Positions 1 to 12,297 of a DNA stretch of 64,000 nt are shown here, piece by piece. The DNA is taken from assembly GCA_010093705.1 (NCBI GenBank), contig MU006089.1:947498-1011497 (forward strand). The letters run 5' to 3'. The notes under the pieces were generated by a model, which was not told the origin of the DNA, made no database searches, and saw only the letters and a list, made by a program, of their open reading frames with translations. Source of the DNA: Patellaria atrata CBS 101060. Taxonomy: Eukaryota > Ascomycota > Dothideomycetes > Patellariales > Patellariaceae. A program made the position numbers and the translations under genes. Numbering within the stretch: position 1 is the first letter of the stretch; each line of letters opens with the position of its first letter.

Positions 1-5
1 CACAT

Positions 6-3000
6 CTACCGCCCATACTCCAAACTCGGAATAATAACCGGTCCATACTTCATCGGCTGGGCAAAAGCACCCTCATTCTGTACCATAAAGTCCACCGCCA
101 ACGACAGTCGTCCCCCTCCCTTCGCCATCCCCCCGGCGGGGCCAAACGTCCCATTCACGATCTCCGGATCGTACGCCACGCAAGCGACGTAGTTCCGTCT
201 GCCCATCAACCTCTTCATCTCCCTGGGCTGGCCGTTGACGTCGGCGGTGAAGATTTCCATCATGTCTTCCTTGGTGTCGGAGGGCGTGTGCGAGGAGCGG
301 TGCCCGTTCGCCGGTACGTATAGCGGTTTGTTGTTGTGCAGGAGGCGCAGGACGTAGTTGGATGGCGGGGTGTTGACGATGGAGGAGGAGATGATTTGGT
401 ACATTGTTTTGTGGTCGGAGGGTTTGGAGGGGTCGTGGACTAGACCGGCACCGCAGCAGTTGACGTCTGTGGATGGAGTGTTAGTAAGGGAGATTTTAGG
501 TTGGGGTTGGGGTTGAGGCTGGATTCGATTTACCTCCGGAGAAAAATGTCATTCGCAAACTCTTGTTGTGCGCGATACCTTGTAGTGTTCTGATGAGGTA
601 TGTCCGCTCGAGATCTTTTGATTCGTGCGTCCATTGATCTCGTAACTCGTCTAGCACGTCGATATCCCCAAATGGACTTAAAATACCACTCATCAAGCCG
701 GACTTACCCACCGCCTTCTTAACCGAGCTGAAACCCTCACCAACAACACCCTTTGCGCCGACGATCCCGGCGACGGACCCGGTAACTTTTCCGAGCATGT
801 TAAACGCGCCGGTTGCCGCTTTCTTACCCGTCGCCATTGTTGACGCGAGATGTTCGACACTTTCCATACGCGGGTAGATGAGCGGAACAGGGACCATCCA
901 TATGCAATGCTGCACGCTAGGTGGCAACATCGCAACCTTGGGAAAGAGGCCCTGGTACGTCGGACCCGCCATGACTTGATGCGGATTGCGCTCGGAGCGA
1001 GTATCCGGACCCACCACGACAACGGCGGGGCCCAGGTACTTGATGAAGTGCCAACCGGTGCCAGTGACGGTGAAGAGGTCCTGGTCGCCGCTAACATTGC
1101 GTAGAATCTCGAGCGTGGTGTGGTGCTGGAACAAGAGGTACATTTCAATGCCGATACGGCCGATGTTTTTGAACATGTTGGAGAATTGCATATATTCGGG
1201 ATAGGAGCCGAAACCGTCAAATCTGTGTCCATTAGGATGTGTCACCTCCCTCGGGGTTGGATAAAAACTTACATGTCATGATCGTCAAGAGAGAGGACAT
1301 GTGGTATCTGCGCGAACGCTTCTCTCAAATGCGGTTGATCGAAATGACTGGTATAATAATGGAAGTAAGCGTGGGAGACCTCCTCCTCATGCTTCGCTGT
1401 CCAGGCGGCATTCTTTCTATTCTCCTTTCCGCTCATGGAAGTCCATTGTTTGAGAAGTGGAATTTCTTTCCACATCCTGTCTGCATATATCTGGTCCCCA
1501 AGACCCAATTGGGCGTGGAAACCGCCGCATTCCATATGCTTCTGGAGGATATCTTTCCACATGAAGCCTACACCGCCAACACGTGATCGTTCATTGGCAG
1601 TCACATTCAGTGCAAAGTCATTACCTGAATGTGCGATAAAACGCCAGCTAGTCTCATGCCTGCCTGCTATGAGAAATTCGTAACGAGTGCAACCAAGATG
1701 TGAAGTGATGGCATAAGTCCATTTCGCCTCATGGTCTTCTTCCATCTGTAAGTCAACGTCATATCTATAGAATATCCATCTCTGATGGCTAAAAATTGGA
1801 TTTGCTTTCAATTGGCGTGCTTTACTACTGTTAGCATATGAGAACATAAAACTATAAATTGGGATGACTTACGATTAGGGGATAAATCGGTACTTTGATG
1901 AATGTGAATGGTGGGTGGCTGTGGCGCATCCGTAACTAACAAAATAGATCCGAGCCAAATACCACGCTCAATATCCATATTCGTATATCTAAGAAACGGT
2001 CCAAAATATACTCCGTTTGTTGGAGCCACTTTATACAGATCAACACCAGCTGACGGAGGTGGCCCTGAAAAGCCGGCCGCAGTCGGACTCGCAATTCCCG
2101 ACATAGACATCATGTTTTCGTGATACATTGCTTGTTGTGGAGGAAATCCCGGAGATGCTAATGGTTGCTTTCCATTGAAAGACCCCAATCCCGGCGATGC
2201 TAGTGGATTGACAAATGTGCCCACTGGAGACATGGGCACATCGTTCAGATTTAGAGGTGTCGGGCCCTTCGGAAATTCCCATTGGGTTGATTGAGTGGGG
2301 AGATGAATATAGTAGTATTGACCAGAAGATGGATCGAGATGTGCAATCCAACCCTCTGGAAGAGGTGGGGGAGAGGCCGGTCCCGGTCCAGGCGGCGGAG
2401 ATGCATTCTGATGAATTTGGATAGGAGTCAACCCAGTTGGATGTGATGAAGGACCAGCTTGTTGTCGCGGGTCGTTCGCAAATGCTGGATGTTGCTGTAG
2501 ATTTGGATCACCCATTACTGCAGGGCCTGGGACGGCGCTTGGTGTAGGTTGGTTGATGATTGTGTTCCGTTTCTCGTTAGGATAACCTTGAGCCGACATC
2601 GCAGCACCTGCGGGCGTTTGATGTGAGACGCTATCATACGCCGGTGGAGGTTCGTCGTTCACGTTCATCCGCTGGAAGTCTTGCTCTAGGGTAGCAGCAT
2701 GTTCAGATGAAGTAGGTTTAGCGCTTGAGGCAGCAGTAGGTTGTGGGGGGAGCGGTCCGGTTGGAGGAGGTGAAAAAGCGGGTGGAATGCTTCCAGCAGG
2801 AGGATTTGAGACCTCAGTTTGACCTTGGTATACAGCTGGAGCTCCAAACGGATGGCTACCAGGCTGCTCCGTCGGTGTCCAGGGTCTACGGGGTGGTTGC
2901 TGCTGCTGTTGTGCAGGAGGTGATGCTGCCCCGATTCTGGGCTGGGGAGAAGCATAATGCGCCGTACGTTGTGAAGCAGCTGCGTTCTGTGCCTGCAAAT

Positions 3001-3913
3001 TGCTAAGCGTCGAGGTACCTGAAATGCCAGCAGCTGCATATCGAGCTTCAATACCTCCTCCTGCTGGTGCCTCAAATGCGGGTGTCTCAGGAGGTGGAGG
3101 GGATCCTCTCGAGGCTCGAGTTGTCGAGGTGGATGCGGTAGAGCTCAAGCGGTTGATGCCGGCCGGATTGGGTATCCGCAATCCTCCACCATACGAGGAG
3201 GCGTTTGCGCTATCTGGAGAGGTTGTGCTCGGGGGAGGCCAGTATTGCTGATGGAACTCTGGATATGGATTCCCGGCAGGCTCTTCAGTCTTGTTGCCAT
3301 TTGCGGCAGTAGTGGCAACGGGACCTCGTTGAGGCGGCTTTGCGAATAGTCCATCTTTATCTGGAGTATCTGGTCCTGGAGACTCTGGAAGAGGTTTTGG
3401 TTGTGTGCCTCTTCGCTCAGCTAGTCTCGATGGTTGTGGTCCATTAGTCTGGCTATCGTGCTGCCATGGCGCAGTCGCATATCCCGATACTGTTGGTCGA
3501 TTGGGATCAGAAGCGTCGAATCTGGGACGTGGCGAACCCGATGGAGCAGTTGCGCTCGATCTCCTTCTCCTTCCCTCTTCTGGTGTAGCGTTCTTCGCGG
3601 CTCTTTCGCGCTCAGACAGAGGTGTATATGCTCTTCCACCACCAGCTTGTTGACGCTGACGGTCGTCGGGATATGGAAGTGGTGCGGTTGGAGGACTCGA
3701 GGCGGGCATGGGATAGCCTCCCATCCCCGGTGGACGTGGAAACGCATCGGTTTGGTTACTGGCGGATGGAACTCTCGGTGGAGGAGTGCCAGAACCGCCA
3801 GTACTGTGTTTCTGTATTCTCAGGGGCCCTACGGTGGGAGTATCTGGTTCTGTTGTATCTCGTCGCAAGAAGAGCTCTTCTTCAGGTCTACCATGCTTCC
3901 GCGTGGGATCCAT
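6..3913 (-). CDS. WW-domain protein with PhoD-like phosphatase domain
   Basis: Four exons (3913-1873, 1819-1273, 1222-534, 466-6) splice to 1245 residues, and the exon lengths sum to a whole number of codons. The first ~500 residues are Pro/Ser/Gln-rich and look disordered. A WW domain lies near residues 516-551, with both Trp and a YYY core. The C-terminal half is PhoD-like: GDQIYAD, then SLDDHDIFDGFGSYP formed across the intron at 1223-1272, and GDVNCCGAG formed across the intron at 467-533. PhoD enzymes are metal-dependent phosphodiesterases or phosphatases; the substrate in this long fungal form is unknown to me. The WW domain suggests docking to a PPxY partner. I chose the ATG at 3913 because the frame is open further upstream only from a GTG at 4054. 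The stop codon is at 6-8, so the gene is complete. Annotation as a PhoD-like phosphatase is firm; the role is inferred. Confidence 0.88.
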
Positions 3914-5762
3914 TTTGTCTATATGCAAGGTCAGATCTCCCGTTTCTATCAATAACTTCTCGGTTGTGTATTTTTGGAAGTAGAATGCGGCACGAGGCTT
4001 CTTGTACAGCTGTTGGAGGTGGGGCAATTTGGGTATCGAACGGGAGGGTGGCACACGTCAACAGAGAAACGAGACGAAAGTCCGACAGATGAGAGTGAGT
4101 TGGAAAGGAGAATTATAGACAAATGCAATGCAGCATCATAGTTTTGTAGTTTTCCGATGTACACGTACGCCTTTGGGCTCTGCAGCCTCCGTCTATTCGC
4201 AAAGATTGGGATAAATCTGGATTTCAAGGCCTGAAGAGTACCGCGACCCAAGAAGAGTACCTTGAAGTGGCATGCATGGCCAATCAACGTTGATGATAAC
4301 CAGAGGAGGCCGCAGAAAGGAGACCGCGCGCTTAGAATGCTTGAGGGGGCGGAGGGGGGGAAGCTTGGAATCACATCACTCATCATTTACCACTTCTTCG
4401 TGCTAATATTTGTTAAAAAATAAAAAAGAAAAAGAAAAAGAAAAAGTTGCTATTAGATGCTATCTATCTATCATCTTCTAGGACTTTCGTTCGCCAGTCA
4501 GGTTGACAGACAGCCAGTCTCCGTTTTGATAGGAGAACCGGTAGAACTAATGAACTATCATTGTGTTCTCCGGAGCGTGGCCTCATACTCTCACCCGCGC
4601 CATGTGAGAATCTTTTCTTGCAGAATCAACATCCAATCTGTTTTGGTAGGGCAGTTGAGAAAAGTAATCAAATGCATTCGAAGGATGAGAGAATGACGGG
4701 ATAGTATTCCGTATAGTGGTGCGCTTTAACATATCATACCCCTGATATGTTACAGAGAGCTCATCCGCCATAACGGAAAGGTATCAGAAACATCCTCTAT
4801 ATCTTTCACGAGGCTCAACCACTGGACATCGATGTCCACGCCGCGCAAGGTGTGGAGTCTGAGGATTCGTAGAAGTATGAATTCATCCAAATACATCGGT
4901 TCGAACGGTACGGCGCGGTACTTTACGATACAGCAACTGGGTCTTCTCTTTTATACTGCATGTCCGCATGTGTTTCAAGCAAACTCACTTCACCATCATG
5001 GGAGTGAGAGGAGTGGCTTCACAGCTTTCACCCTGCGCATGCGAAACATTGACCCGAGCGAGCTCGTATCTCGGCCCCAAATCTCTTCACCTCAATACGA
5101 TGGTTTTATCCCACCTCTCCTACCGTCTGATTCGATGAGGAGCAGGAATTCACAAGAATCAGATATCGAGTTCATTCTGTACTAATTGTATCTGATGGTA
5201 CTCTACCTTTTATATAAACTGATTTTGATACGGTTATGCTGCTAAATCAGGTTACGGAGTAAGTCAAGAAACGGGAGGCTGTAAGACTGTGTAGCAGATG
5301 GCTTGCAAAACTGACATTTCCCACTGAAATAACCTACAAATGAGGTTACAAAACGCCATGACCTTCCTTTTTAGAGCAACTATAAGTGAAAGCTAACTGT
5401 AAAAACGAAAAGCGGCATGAAATTTGAACGACATCGCAGGTTTTGTGCGGCTGAGAACACGACCGAGAGGCTGATAGTTCTAGTTCCAGAGCGACACCAT
5501 GTGGGACCGCTCGAGTCGTCGCTTTTAACAATAAGTTGCTTTCCATTTCTTTCTGTATGTTGTTGACCGGAATTCCTACCTTGTCGTTCTCTCAATCTCT
5601 ATATTCCATTCCTGTCTCTTGTTTCTCTAATTCAGTCTCTGCTTCTATCTATTTCAAAGGAGAAACTTTCTTTTTCAACAGCCTTGTCGTCTTGACATAA
5701 GGCTATCAAAAGTTCAAACCTTAGAATTTTAAGCAAAAATAATATAGGAAACTACTTCCGCC
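3914..5762. other. Intergenic, divergent promoters
   Basis: The upstream regions of the PhoD-like gene (-) and the polyQ gene (+) lie here. An A-rich run of repeated AAAAAG-type units sits near 4418-4446. Open frames of up to about 150 codons occur (for example 3949-4386 and 4832-5185), but none resembles a known family and none has convincing splice signals. I see no RNA gene. Confidence 0.5.
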
Positions 5763-6213
5763 ATGTATCAGAATCCAGTTCAATACCAGGCCGCTACGCC
5801 AGCACCTCCTCCCTACAGTCCAGCGCCCCAGGTGGTCCAAAGCCCACACCAGATGGTCCAAAGCCCACAACAAATGGCCCAAGGACCCTCTCAACAGACA
5901 TATTCTCAGCCTGGTGTGCAACAGAACGGGTATCCTCAAGAGAAACAACAGTTCCAATCAATGGTTGCGCCACAACAGCAACAAGTTATGTCTCCTCCTC
6001 CTGGCTATCAGCAGCAACCACAGCAGCAGCAAATAATGAACCCCCAGCAACCTCAACAGCAGCAAGTCCAGCAAATGATGCAACATATGAACCCAGACCA
6101 ACTCCAGCAGCTGCAAAAAGTCGTCAACAGCATGCCCCCTGAAAAGCTCCAAGCAATGATGCCCCCATTACAGCAGCAAATCGAAATGCTCCCCCCTCAA
6201 CAACAACAACAGC

Positions 6214-6254
<41 letters not shown>

Positions 6255-7565
6255 CCGCACTCCCTACCTCCCCAACCTCAACCGCAATCCTGGTCCGCCC
6301 CTCCCCTCACCGCCGCATACGTCCCCCCAACCATCCCCACGACAGGAACCGGCTTCAAACCCGACGACAAAGACGCCCAAAAATCAGGCGGCTTCAAACG
6401 CTTCATGGGCGACACGCTCGTAGGCCGCTTCGCCCGCGCCTCCGTTCAAACCGCGACCTCAACCCTCAAAATGCCAGCGGCCCTGAGCCCCTGGGGCGAC
6501 AACAACCCGGTAACCCTCCCCAACGTCCGCTACCGCGACGCGGTCCTCTTCACGACCTTCGCCTTCGTCGGGGCGCCGCTGATCGAAGGCGCCGACGCCG
6601 CCGTAACCGACATGTTCGGCGCCGACAGCTTCGTCTCCACCCTCGTCAGCAGCGGCGCCAGCACAATCGTCGGCTCGACCGTGCTCAAATACGGCCTCTT
6701 CCAAATAATCGAACAAGCCATCGACAAAGGGCTTCTCGAACACATGCTCCCGGAAGAAGAGAAAATGACAACCACAACAACCGTGAAAAGCCTCCAGGTA
6801 ACCATCAAACACAAACTGATGGGCGTAGACGCCGACATCCGCCTCGCCTCCACCTACCCAGCCTCCTCCCCCATCTCCTGCGCAAAGGGCTGGTTCGCCC
6901 CTTACCTCTTCGCCTCGGCCCGCACGCCCCTGATCCCACGCGCCCGCGACTTCGCCATCGCGCAGTTCTTCGGCCCCTTCGTTGCGGCCGACTACGCAAT
7001 GGCGCACAAGCTCGTCGCCGAGGCTTCGCACGTCCTCAGCCTCTGCGACCCCGATCCCGCGGTCAATATCGGGGTGAATAGGCTCGTGGTGCTGTTTGTC
7101 GGCATCGCCCCGTTTCGAGCGGATATGTGGTCGACGTCCCGCAGACCCGGGTGTGGGACTCTCATATTTCACCTCCTGGACGGCTGTCCCGCGCTCGTGG
7201 TGCCTGTGACTGGGAATGCGCCGATCGTGGCGTGGTCGCCGTGGACGCTGGCGCAGATGAGGGCGTCGGGAGGGTTGGGGGCGTCGGCGTCGGCGTCGGC
7301 GTCGGTGTCGGTGTCGGTGGGGACTTCTGACGTTGGAAATGGGACGTATCGCGCGGAATGGCAGCACGAGCAGCTGTGCGAGTGGCTCGACGGAATCGTC
7401 AGCGTGGCGCATCTGTCTCCGGGCATCAGGGAGAAGTATATCGATGTGTTGGGACGGGCTGTGAGTCTTGTTATTAATGGTGCGTTGGCTTCGGAGAGGG
7501 CGGGGAAGACGGTGCTTGGAAAGGTCGATCCGGAAAGGGCGGGTATTTGTATGTTTAGGTATTAG
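5763..7565 (+). CDS. Gln-rich N-terminus, fungal protein of unknown function
   Basis: Intronless frame of 600 residues starting at ATG 5763. Residues 1-190 are low complexity (Pro, Gln, Met) and include about 19 consecutive Gln codons, mostly CAA, at 6198-6254. From about residue 200 a folded, Ala-rich globular domain begins, with hydrophobic stretches near residues 258-310 that could be buried helices or weak membrane segments. I do not recognise the domain. Near residues 505-518 alternating Ala-Ser and Val-Ser pairs come from a six-base tandem repeat. Codon use changes inside the gene: the N-terminal part is AT-richer, while the part after about 6290 is strongly C-ending, then G-ending after about 7060. 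A 317-codon frame on the opposite strand is a by-product of this composition. The polyQ part suggests a prion-like or scaffold region, which is inference. Confidence 0.75.
6198..6254 (+). repeat. CAA/CAG trinucleotide run coding polyglutamine
   Basis: Nineteen in-frame Gln codons, all CAA except one CAG, inside the 5763-7565 gene. The length is likely to vary between strains because such runs slip during replication. Confidence 0.95.
7277..7319 (+). repeat. GGCGTC/GGTGTC hexamer minisatellite in coding sequence
   Basis: About six to seven tandem copies of a six-base unit encode alternating Ala-Ser then Val-Ser. The change from GCG to GTG partway along suggests the array grew in two bursts. 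Confidence 0.85.
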
Positions 7566-8376
7566 GGATGGAGAAGGGAGGTGGAGAAGGGAGGGAGTTG
7601 CTGTGCAGCGCGTTTAGGTTTGAAACTGTGACTGTGGTTGGCTGGTGTTCCGGATTTGGGTCACGATATGATGTTGATAGGATGTATGATGTATATTACA
7701 TGGGAGTCTGATACCCTGTCTTCGAAATGAGAATCTTAGTTTATGTTACAATAATTCAACTAGTGAAATCATCTGCGGGCGAAAGGCCGTGAGTCTATAG
7801 ATCACAGTGATAATCATATGCACACCATTGCTCAAAGTTGTAATGGAGGGATTGTGGCTATTGCAATATCTACCTAGCAGCTACTTAACTTAGAAATGGA
7901 GTCTCGACGACAGTGGACCCCATCATCCCAGCGCAACCAGTTCGAAAGAATCTTGCAAAAGTTTGGATCGATACCGCCATATCCCGTACCTGGGGTTTTT
8001 GCTTGTAAATATAAGAGGTAATGAAAACAGAACCGCAGAACCGAACACGAACACAAAGCGGATTTGACCAATGTTTAAAGGAGATTGAGGTGGTGTAAAC
8101 AAGGGGGGAAGGTATGGGAGAGTAAGAGGAAAGGTGGGGCAGAGGTGAAGCAATCATACGTGACAAAACGTTGAGTGAAGGGACCCAAATCGCTGGTGTA
8201 TCATATTTTCGCACAAACAAGCCAACTCCATCCCGAAGCTCTTCAGACCAGTATTTTCTCCGTTAGGCTCGTTAGTGAGCTGGTTCTTATCACAGGAATT
8301 GGCCGTAAGATGCTCAAATAGAAATCCCGACGCCAAAGAGAAGATAACATGATCTCCACGAGATTACTTATGCACT
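7566..8376. other. Intergenic, convergent 3' ends
   Basis: This stretch lies between the 3' ends of the polyQ gene (+) and the 14-3-3 gene (-). I see no gene, RNA or repeat; the small open frames lack family resemblance. Confidence 0.5.
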
Positions 8377-9719
8377 CTAAGCAGCAGGTTGAGCAGGCGG
8401 TTGCTCCTCCTCAGCAGGCTTCTCTGCCGTCTCTGGTGCCTTTTCTTCCTTGGGAGCCTCGGTAGGCGCTTCAGCCTCTGCACCATCCGAAGATGTCCAA
8501 AGAGTAAGGTTGTCGCGGAGGAGCTGCATGATCAACGTGCTGTCACGGTACGACTCCTCTGATAGAGAATCAAGTTCAGCAATGGCGTCATCGAACGCTT
8601 GCTTGGCGAGATGGCAGGCACGATCGGGAGAGTTGAGGATTTCGTAGTAGAACACGGAAAAGTTGAGGGCCAAACCAAGGCGGATTGGGTGTGTTGGGGT
8701 TAGCTCAGTCTGGGCGACTTCAGTGGCGGCCTAAAATTCGATTAGCATGATGAATAGGACACTTGACGCGTATGGTTTCTCAATAGAATCTTACCTTATA
8801 AGCCTCGTGGGCAGCGGTCGCAGCAGTCTTACGCTTCTCTCCCGACGCGAATTCAGCAAGATAACGGTGGTAATCACCCTTCCTGTTGTCAAAATATATC
8901 AGCATCTCTACTTCAATTTCGAGTCTTAGCTAATAAATGTAAACCTACATCTTATGGTAAAAGACCTTGGACTCTCCAGATTCGGCCTTGGGAATCAAGG
9001 AATCATCCAAAACATCGAGAACATCTTGGCAAACTTTCTCGAGCTCGGTCTCAATCTTTTGACGATATTCGCGAATGGTTGAAACGTGCTTGTCTGAGCC
9101 CTTGGATTCTTCCTTTTGCTCAATCGATGAGATTATGCGCCATGACGCACGTCGGGTTCCGACAACGTTCTTGTAGGCAACAGAAAGCAAGTTGCGCTCG
9201 TCAACGGTAAGTTCACCGCCGATCTACCAAATGAGTATGAGAATACATTATCCGATTAAAAATAGAGGAAGAGGGATAGGATATGTAGATAGCGGATATG
9301 CCGGTTGTTGTGTTTACCTTTGCGACTTCCTGTTCTTTGTTAGATAATGTCAACAAACAAGTGGGGACGCGTGTTTACTGACCTTCATGTACGTCACCAT
9401 CTCTGTAGAAAGAAAAACAGGTCAGTTAATGCACATCTGACTAACAGAGGATGTTGTGGTCCCTTACCATCATAGCGCTCAGCCTGCTCGCAGAGCCGGG
9501 CGAGGAAGGTCTTGCTGTTGGAGAGTCAATTTTCATGAGTTTCATATGAGGTATTAAAAGAGTTCAACAACCTTTCGCGCTACAGTAAGAATGGGTTGTT
9601 AGCATCAAATACGAAATTTTGGTGTTGTTGTCAATGTCTAAGAGGGGCAGTGTGGGACTGATTGGCAAAAATGCAGCATGTGATGGAAGATTGGGGGACA
9701 AGCTTACATCGTTACTCAT
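8377..9719 (-). CDS. bmh1: 14-3-3 protein
   Basis: Eight exons rebuild a complete 271-residue 14-3-3 protein: 9719-9708, 9579-9572, 9514-9468, 9402-9383, 9329-9318, 9223-8949, 8882-8795 and 8730-8377. The lengths sum to 816 bases. The start reads [23 protein letters not shown], followed by EMVTYMKEVAKIGGEL. Family hallmarks are the helix with [13 protein letters not shown], the phosphopeptide-binding region RYLAEFASG and the C-terminal core [13 protein letters not shown], ending in an acidic, Pro/Ala-rich tail. 14-3-3 dimers bind phosphoserine/threonine motifs and act in signalling, cell cycle and secretion in the cytosol. The first five exons are only 12, 8, 47, 20 and 12 bases. Each acceptor is an AG, the first intron has a clear GCTAAC branch site, and the donor after the 8-base exon is the weak GTTGTT. 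Confidence 0.97.
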
Positions 9720-10732
9720 TGTAAGGAATCAGATATGATTCAGTGATATGGTATAGGCGTTGTGGAAAAGAGGAAGTGGTAGAGTGAGTCGTGGGGGAGA
9801 AAGTATTGTCGCGATAAGTGAGTTTAGTAGAGGTAGAAAGCGAGGCGTGTGAGGGAAAAGACGTTGAAGTGGGAGAAGGGTTCAGGTTGGCTTGGACCTC
9901 CCACCCCAAAAGTCCAAGCCCAAGGTCGCGAAACAGCTGAAGCAAATCGAGCGACAGCACACGGCAGCAGCAAGAAAACTTCACGGCTGTGCATGTGCAT
10001 ACAACAACACAACCAAACATATACTCTTTTCACCTTAGCCTGATTTATGTGGCACGTTATTATTTACCTGCAAGACTGTACTTACAGTACATACTTAAGG
10101 TATACCTTGGAGTACTATACCTGTTATCTATATATGACGAAAGTATCGTGACTTCGATATCTACATTTTCTGTATATCAATTTCCTCTTTCTGTTTCCAC
10201 TGTCAACATCAGCTTGAGCATGTAGCTGACCTGATCTATTGGCTCATCAAATTTGCCTTGGCTTAACTGGGCTTATTCATTCTTTAATTAAACGTACAAA
10301 CTTCAGTACGACTTGTCTCTGGAGTTGTTATTTATATATTGATACTTTCGATCAAGTCAACTTAGGCAGACGCAGTACCGGTTGCTGTAACACCGATACG
10401 GACACTGCCTAATAAGTTCTGTAAAATGAACTTTTGAGGCTGTGTCAGCGACCCAACAATCAGATGCCATAACCCTTGGAGGCCAAACGGAGCTTTGCTG
10501 GTCCAATCATTGTCACTGGACCGACTTCGCAACTTTTGAGCTCATCGAATTCCCCCGATTTGACGCGTATTTTATGTGATACATCAAACTGTAGCTTACC
10601 GTACTCAAATCAACAGATACCATATCCGTATCAACAGAACACCTGGAGAGTTTGTTAAAAGTCTCCGGCTATGTGCTCCTTATAATTCAATCAGTACTGA
10701 ATTGTATCAACTTCTAGAGCTATGTCGTTGTA
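9720..10732. other. Intergenic, 14-3-3 promoter and FMP32 3' side
   Basis: The 14-3-3 upstream region comes first, then the 3' side of the FMP32-like gene. A CTGTAC/GTACAG palindromic patch occurs around 10075-10091. No gene is recognised. Confidence 0.5.
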
Positions 10733-11675
10733 CTACATCAACAACCGCCAAGCACCCAGAATGAGGGCGGCCGCTCCCGTGCAAACACCCCTTGATAGAG
10801 GTTAGTGGTTTTAAATGACGCAAGGTAATTAACATGCGACAGGATATAACTTACATCAGCCATTGTAATGTGGAGAATTTGATGGCTTCAAGCCTCTCCC
10901 TAAGAACAGCTGTTTCTTGTTCTATCCTAGTCTCGGTTTCCTTTATTTTCATGTCTTGAACATTCGCCTCGTCTCGGATTCTCCCCTTCTCCAAACTCAG
11001 ATCAAGACGTAAGGAAGCTTGTGTCCGCTGTATCTCGTCCCGCAATCTAGAATTCAATTTGGCAAGTTCGTTCGTAAGACGATCGTGTGACGCCCGAGTA
11101 AGGGAGGATTCAGAAGAATCTGCAGTAAGTAGCTCAGATCTAAGCTTCGAAAAGTCCACTTTCTGGGTATAGCTGGCCTTTTCCTGGTCCTCCCGTAATA
11201 CCATTGTCCGTGTCAGATTCTGTATGCTATCGTAGTTCAGCATTTTGTAGAGCCACGATGGGCAGTGGTATTACCTCTCCTCGATGACATCGCTCAAGAC
11301 CTTCATCATAGCAACTGCTTGATCTTCTGTAAAGCCTTCCTCCTTCAAGCGTTGAACGAACTTTAGTGTATCGAAATGGTGATCCCGATGTCGTCTCGTA
11401 GTTGTGGAGAATGCTCGTCGGGCTGCTTTAAAGGCCAGATGTGAAACTTGAGGCCTGGGCGTTGCATTTTGCTTCAATTGAACTCTACGGTCAGGAATAA
11501 CAGTTTGGGATGGTGTTGCGGTTCTAGCAGAATTGTATCGAGCTTGATGAGGGGTCCGACTGTGCGTTTGGAAGCTATTATAGGCGATAGCAGGGCGAAC
11601 AAAGGCCGTTACCCAGGATAGTCGCGGAAGTAGGAACCTAGGGACAGATTCTGAGAAGATTAGAGTTGTAGACAT
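10733..11675 (-). CDS. FMP32: FMP32/CCDC90-like mitochondrial coiled-coil protein
   Basis: Three exons (11675-11275, 11226-10855, 10790-10733) give 276 residues. The first ~100 residues are Arg/Ser/Thr-rich with few acidic residues, as in a mitochondrial presequence. The domain starts at FDTLKFVQRLKEEGFTEDQA and continues as a long charged coiled coil rich in Glu, Lys and Arg. The last 58-base exon supplies a hydrophobic tail (GAAALILGAWRLL), the single inner-membrane segment typical of this DUF1640 family. Yeast Fmp32 and animal CCDC90/MCUR1 relatives are inner-membrane proteins linked to respiratory-complex assembly or calcium uptake. The intron at 11227-11274 sits inside the conserved SDVIEESIQNL stretch, which confirms the join. 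The exact function in this fungus is inferred. Confidence 0.93.
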
Positions 11676-12297
11676 AATGAGTTCGATATCCTAATGAGAT
11701 AGTTGATGTGCTCTCAACAACCTCGAAGCGATATCTGAGCAATGTTGACGTGGAAAGTTGCGGGTCCGTGCACTCCCAAAACGTCCAATTTACTTAACTG
11801 TACTTTTTGTTACTTTAAATATCCCATAATTACAACAACATAAATCATAAATCGAAAGCAAAAATCTAAAATAAAATGGAGAGTTAAAGAATAACGAAAG
11901 ATCGAGGGGAAAAAAGAAAAACAAGAAAGCTGGGGAAAGGGCACCGATCCAAGAATCAACTCGGTGAACTGGGGATGGTGTAGCACTGAAGAATGTACTA
12001 CTCCTTTAATTCGATAAGAGTGTACAGTAGAATGACCTATAACCTTTAGTGTGCTCAGACAGGAGATCTAGGATGAACCCCTTACTTGACAAATGATGTC
12101 TGTCTACGGAACTTTCAACTTTGAGAAATAGTGAAGGTACTTGCTAAATTTCAGGATGCAATGGAATCGAAGATTTAAAAGAACCTAATCTCCTAACTTT
12201 ATAATTAGGCGTAAAGTGAATAACAGATAGTACTGATATTTCAGCAAACAGCTGTATAAACCCTATGTACAACTGTATACACATCAATAGATTGTCT
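11676..12297. other. Intergenic, A-rich tract
   Basis: This is the FMP32-like promoter (transcribed leftward) and the 3' side of the alcohol dehydrogenase. A purine-rich, A-biased stretch lies at about 11850-11940. No gene seen. Confidence 0.5.

Noticed and set aside
4054-4054. Upstream start for the PhoD-like gene
   Set aside because: The codon is GTG; the first ATG in frame is at 3913.
6459-7412. 317-codon frame on the minus strand opposite the polyQ gene
   Set aside because: It mirrors the biased codon use of the plus-strand gene, is rich in Arg/His/Gly/Asp repeats and has no domain.
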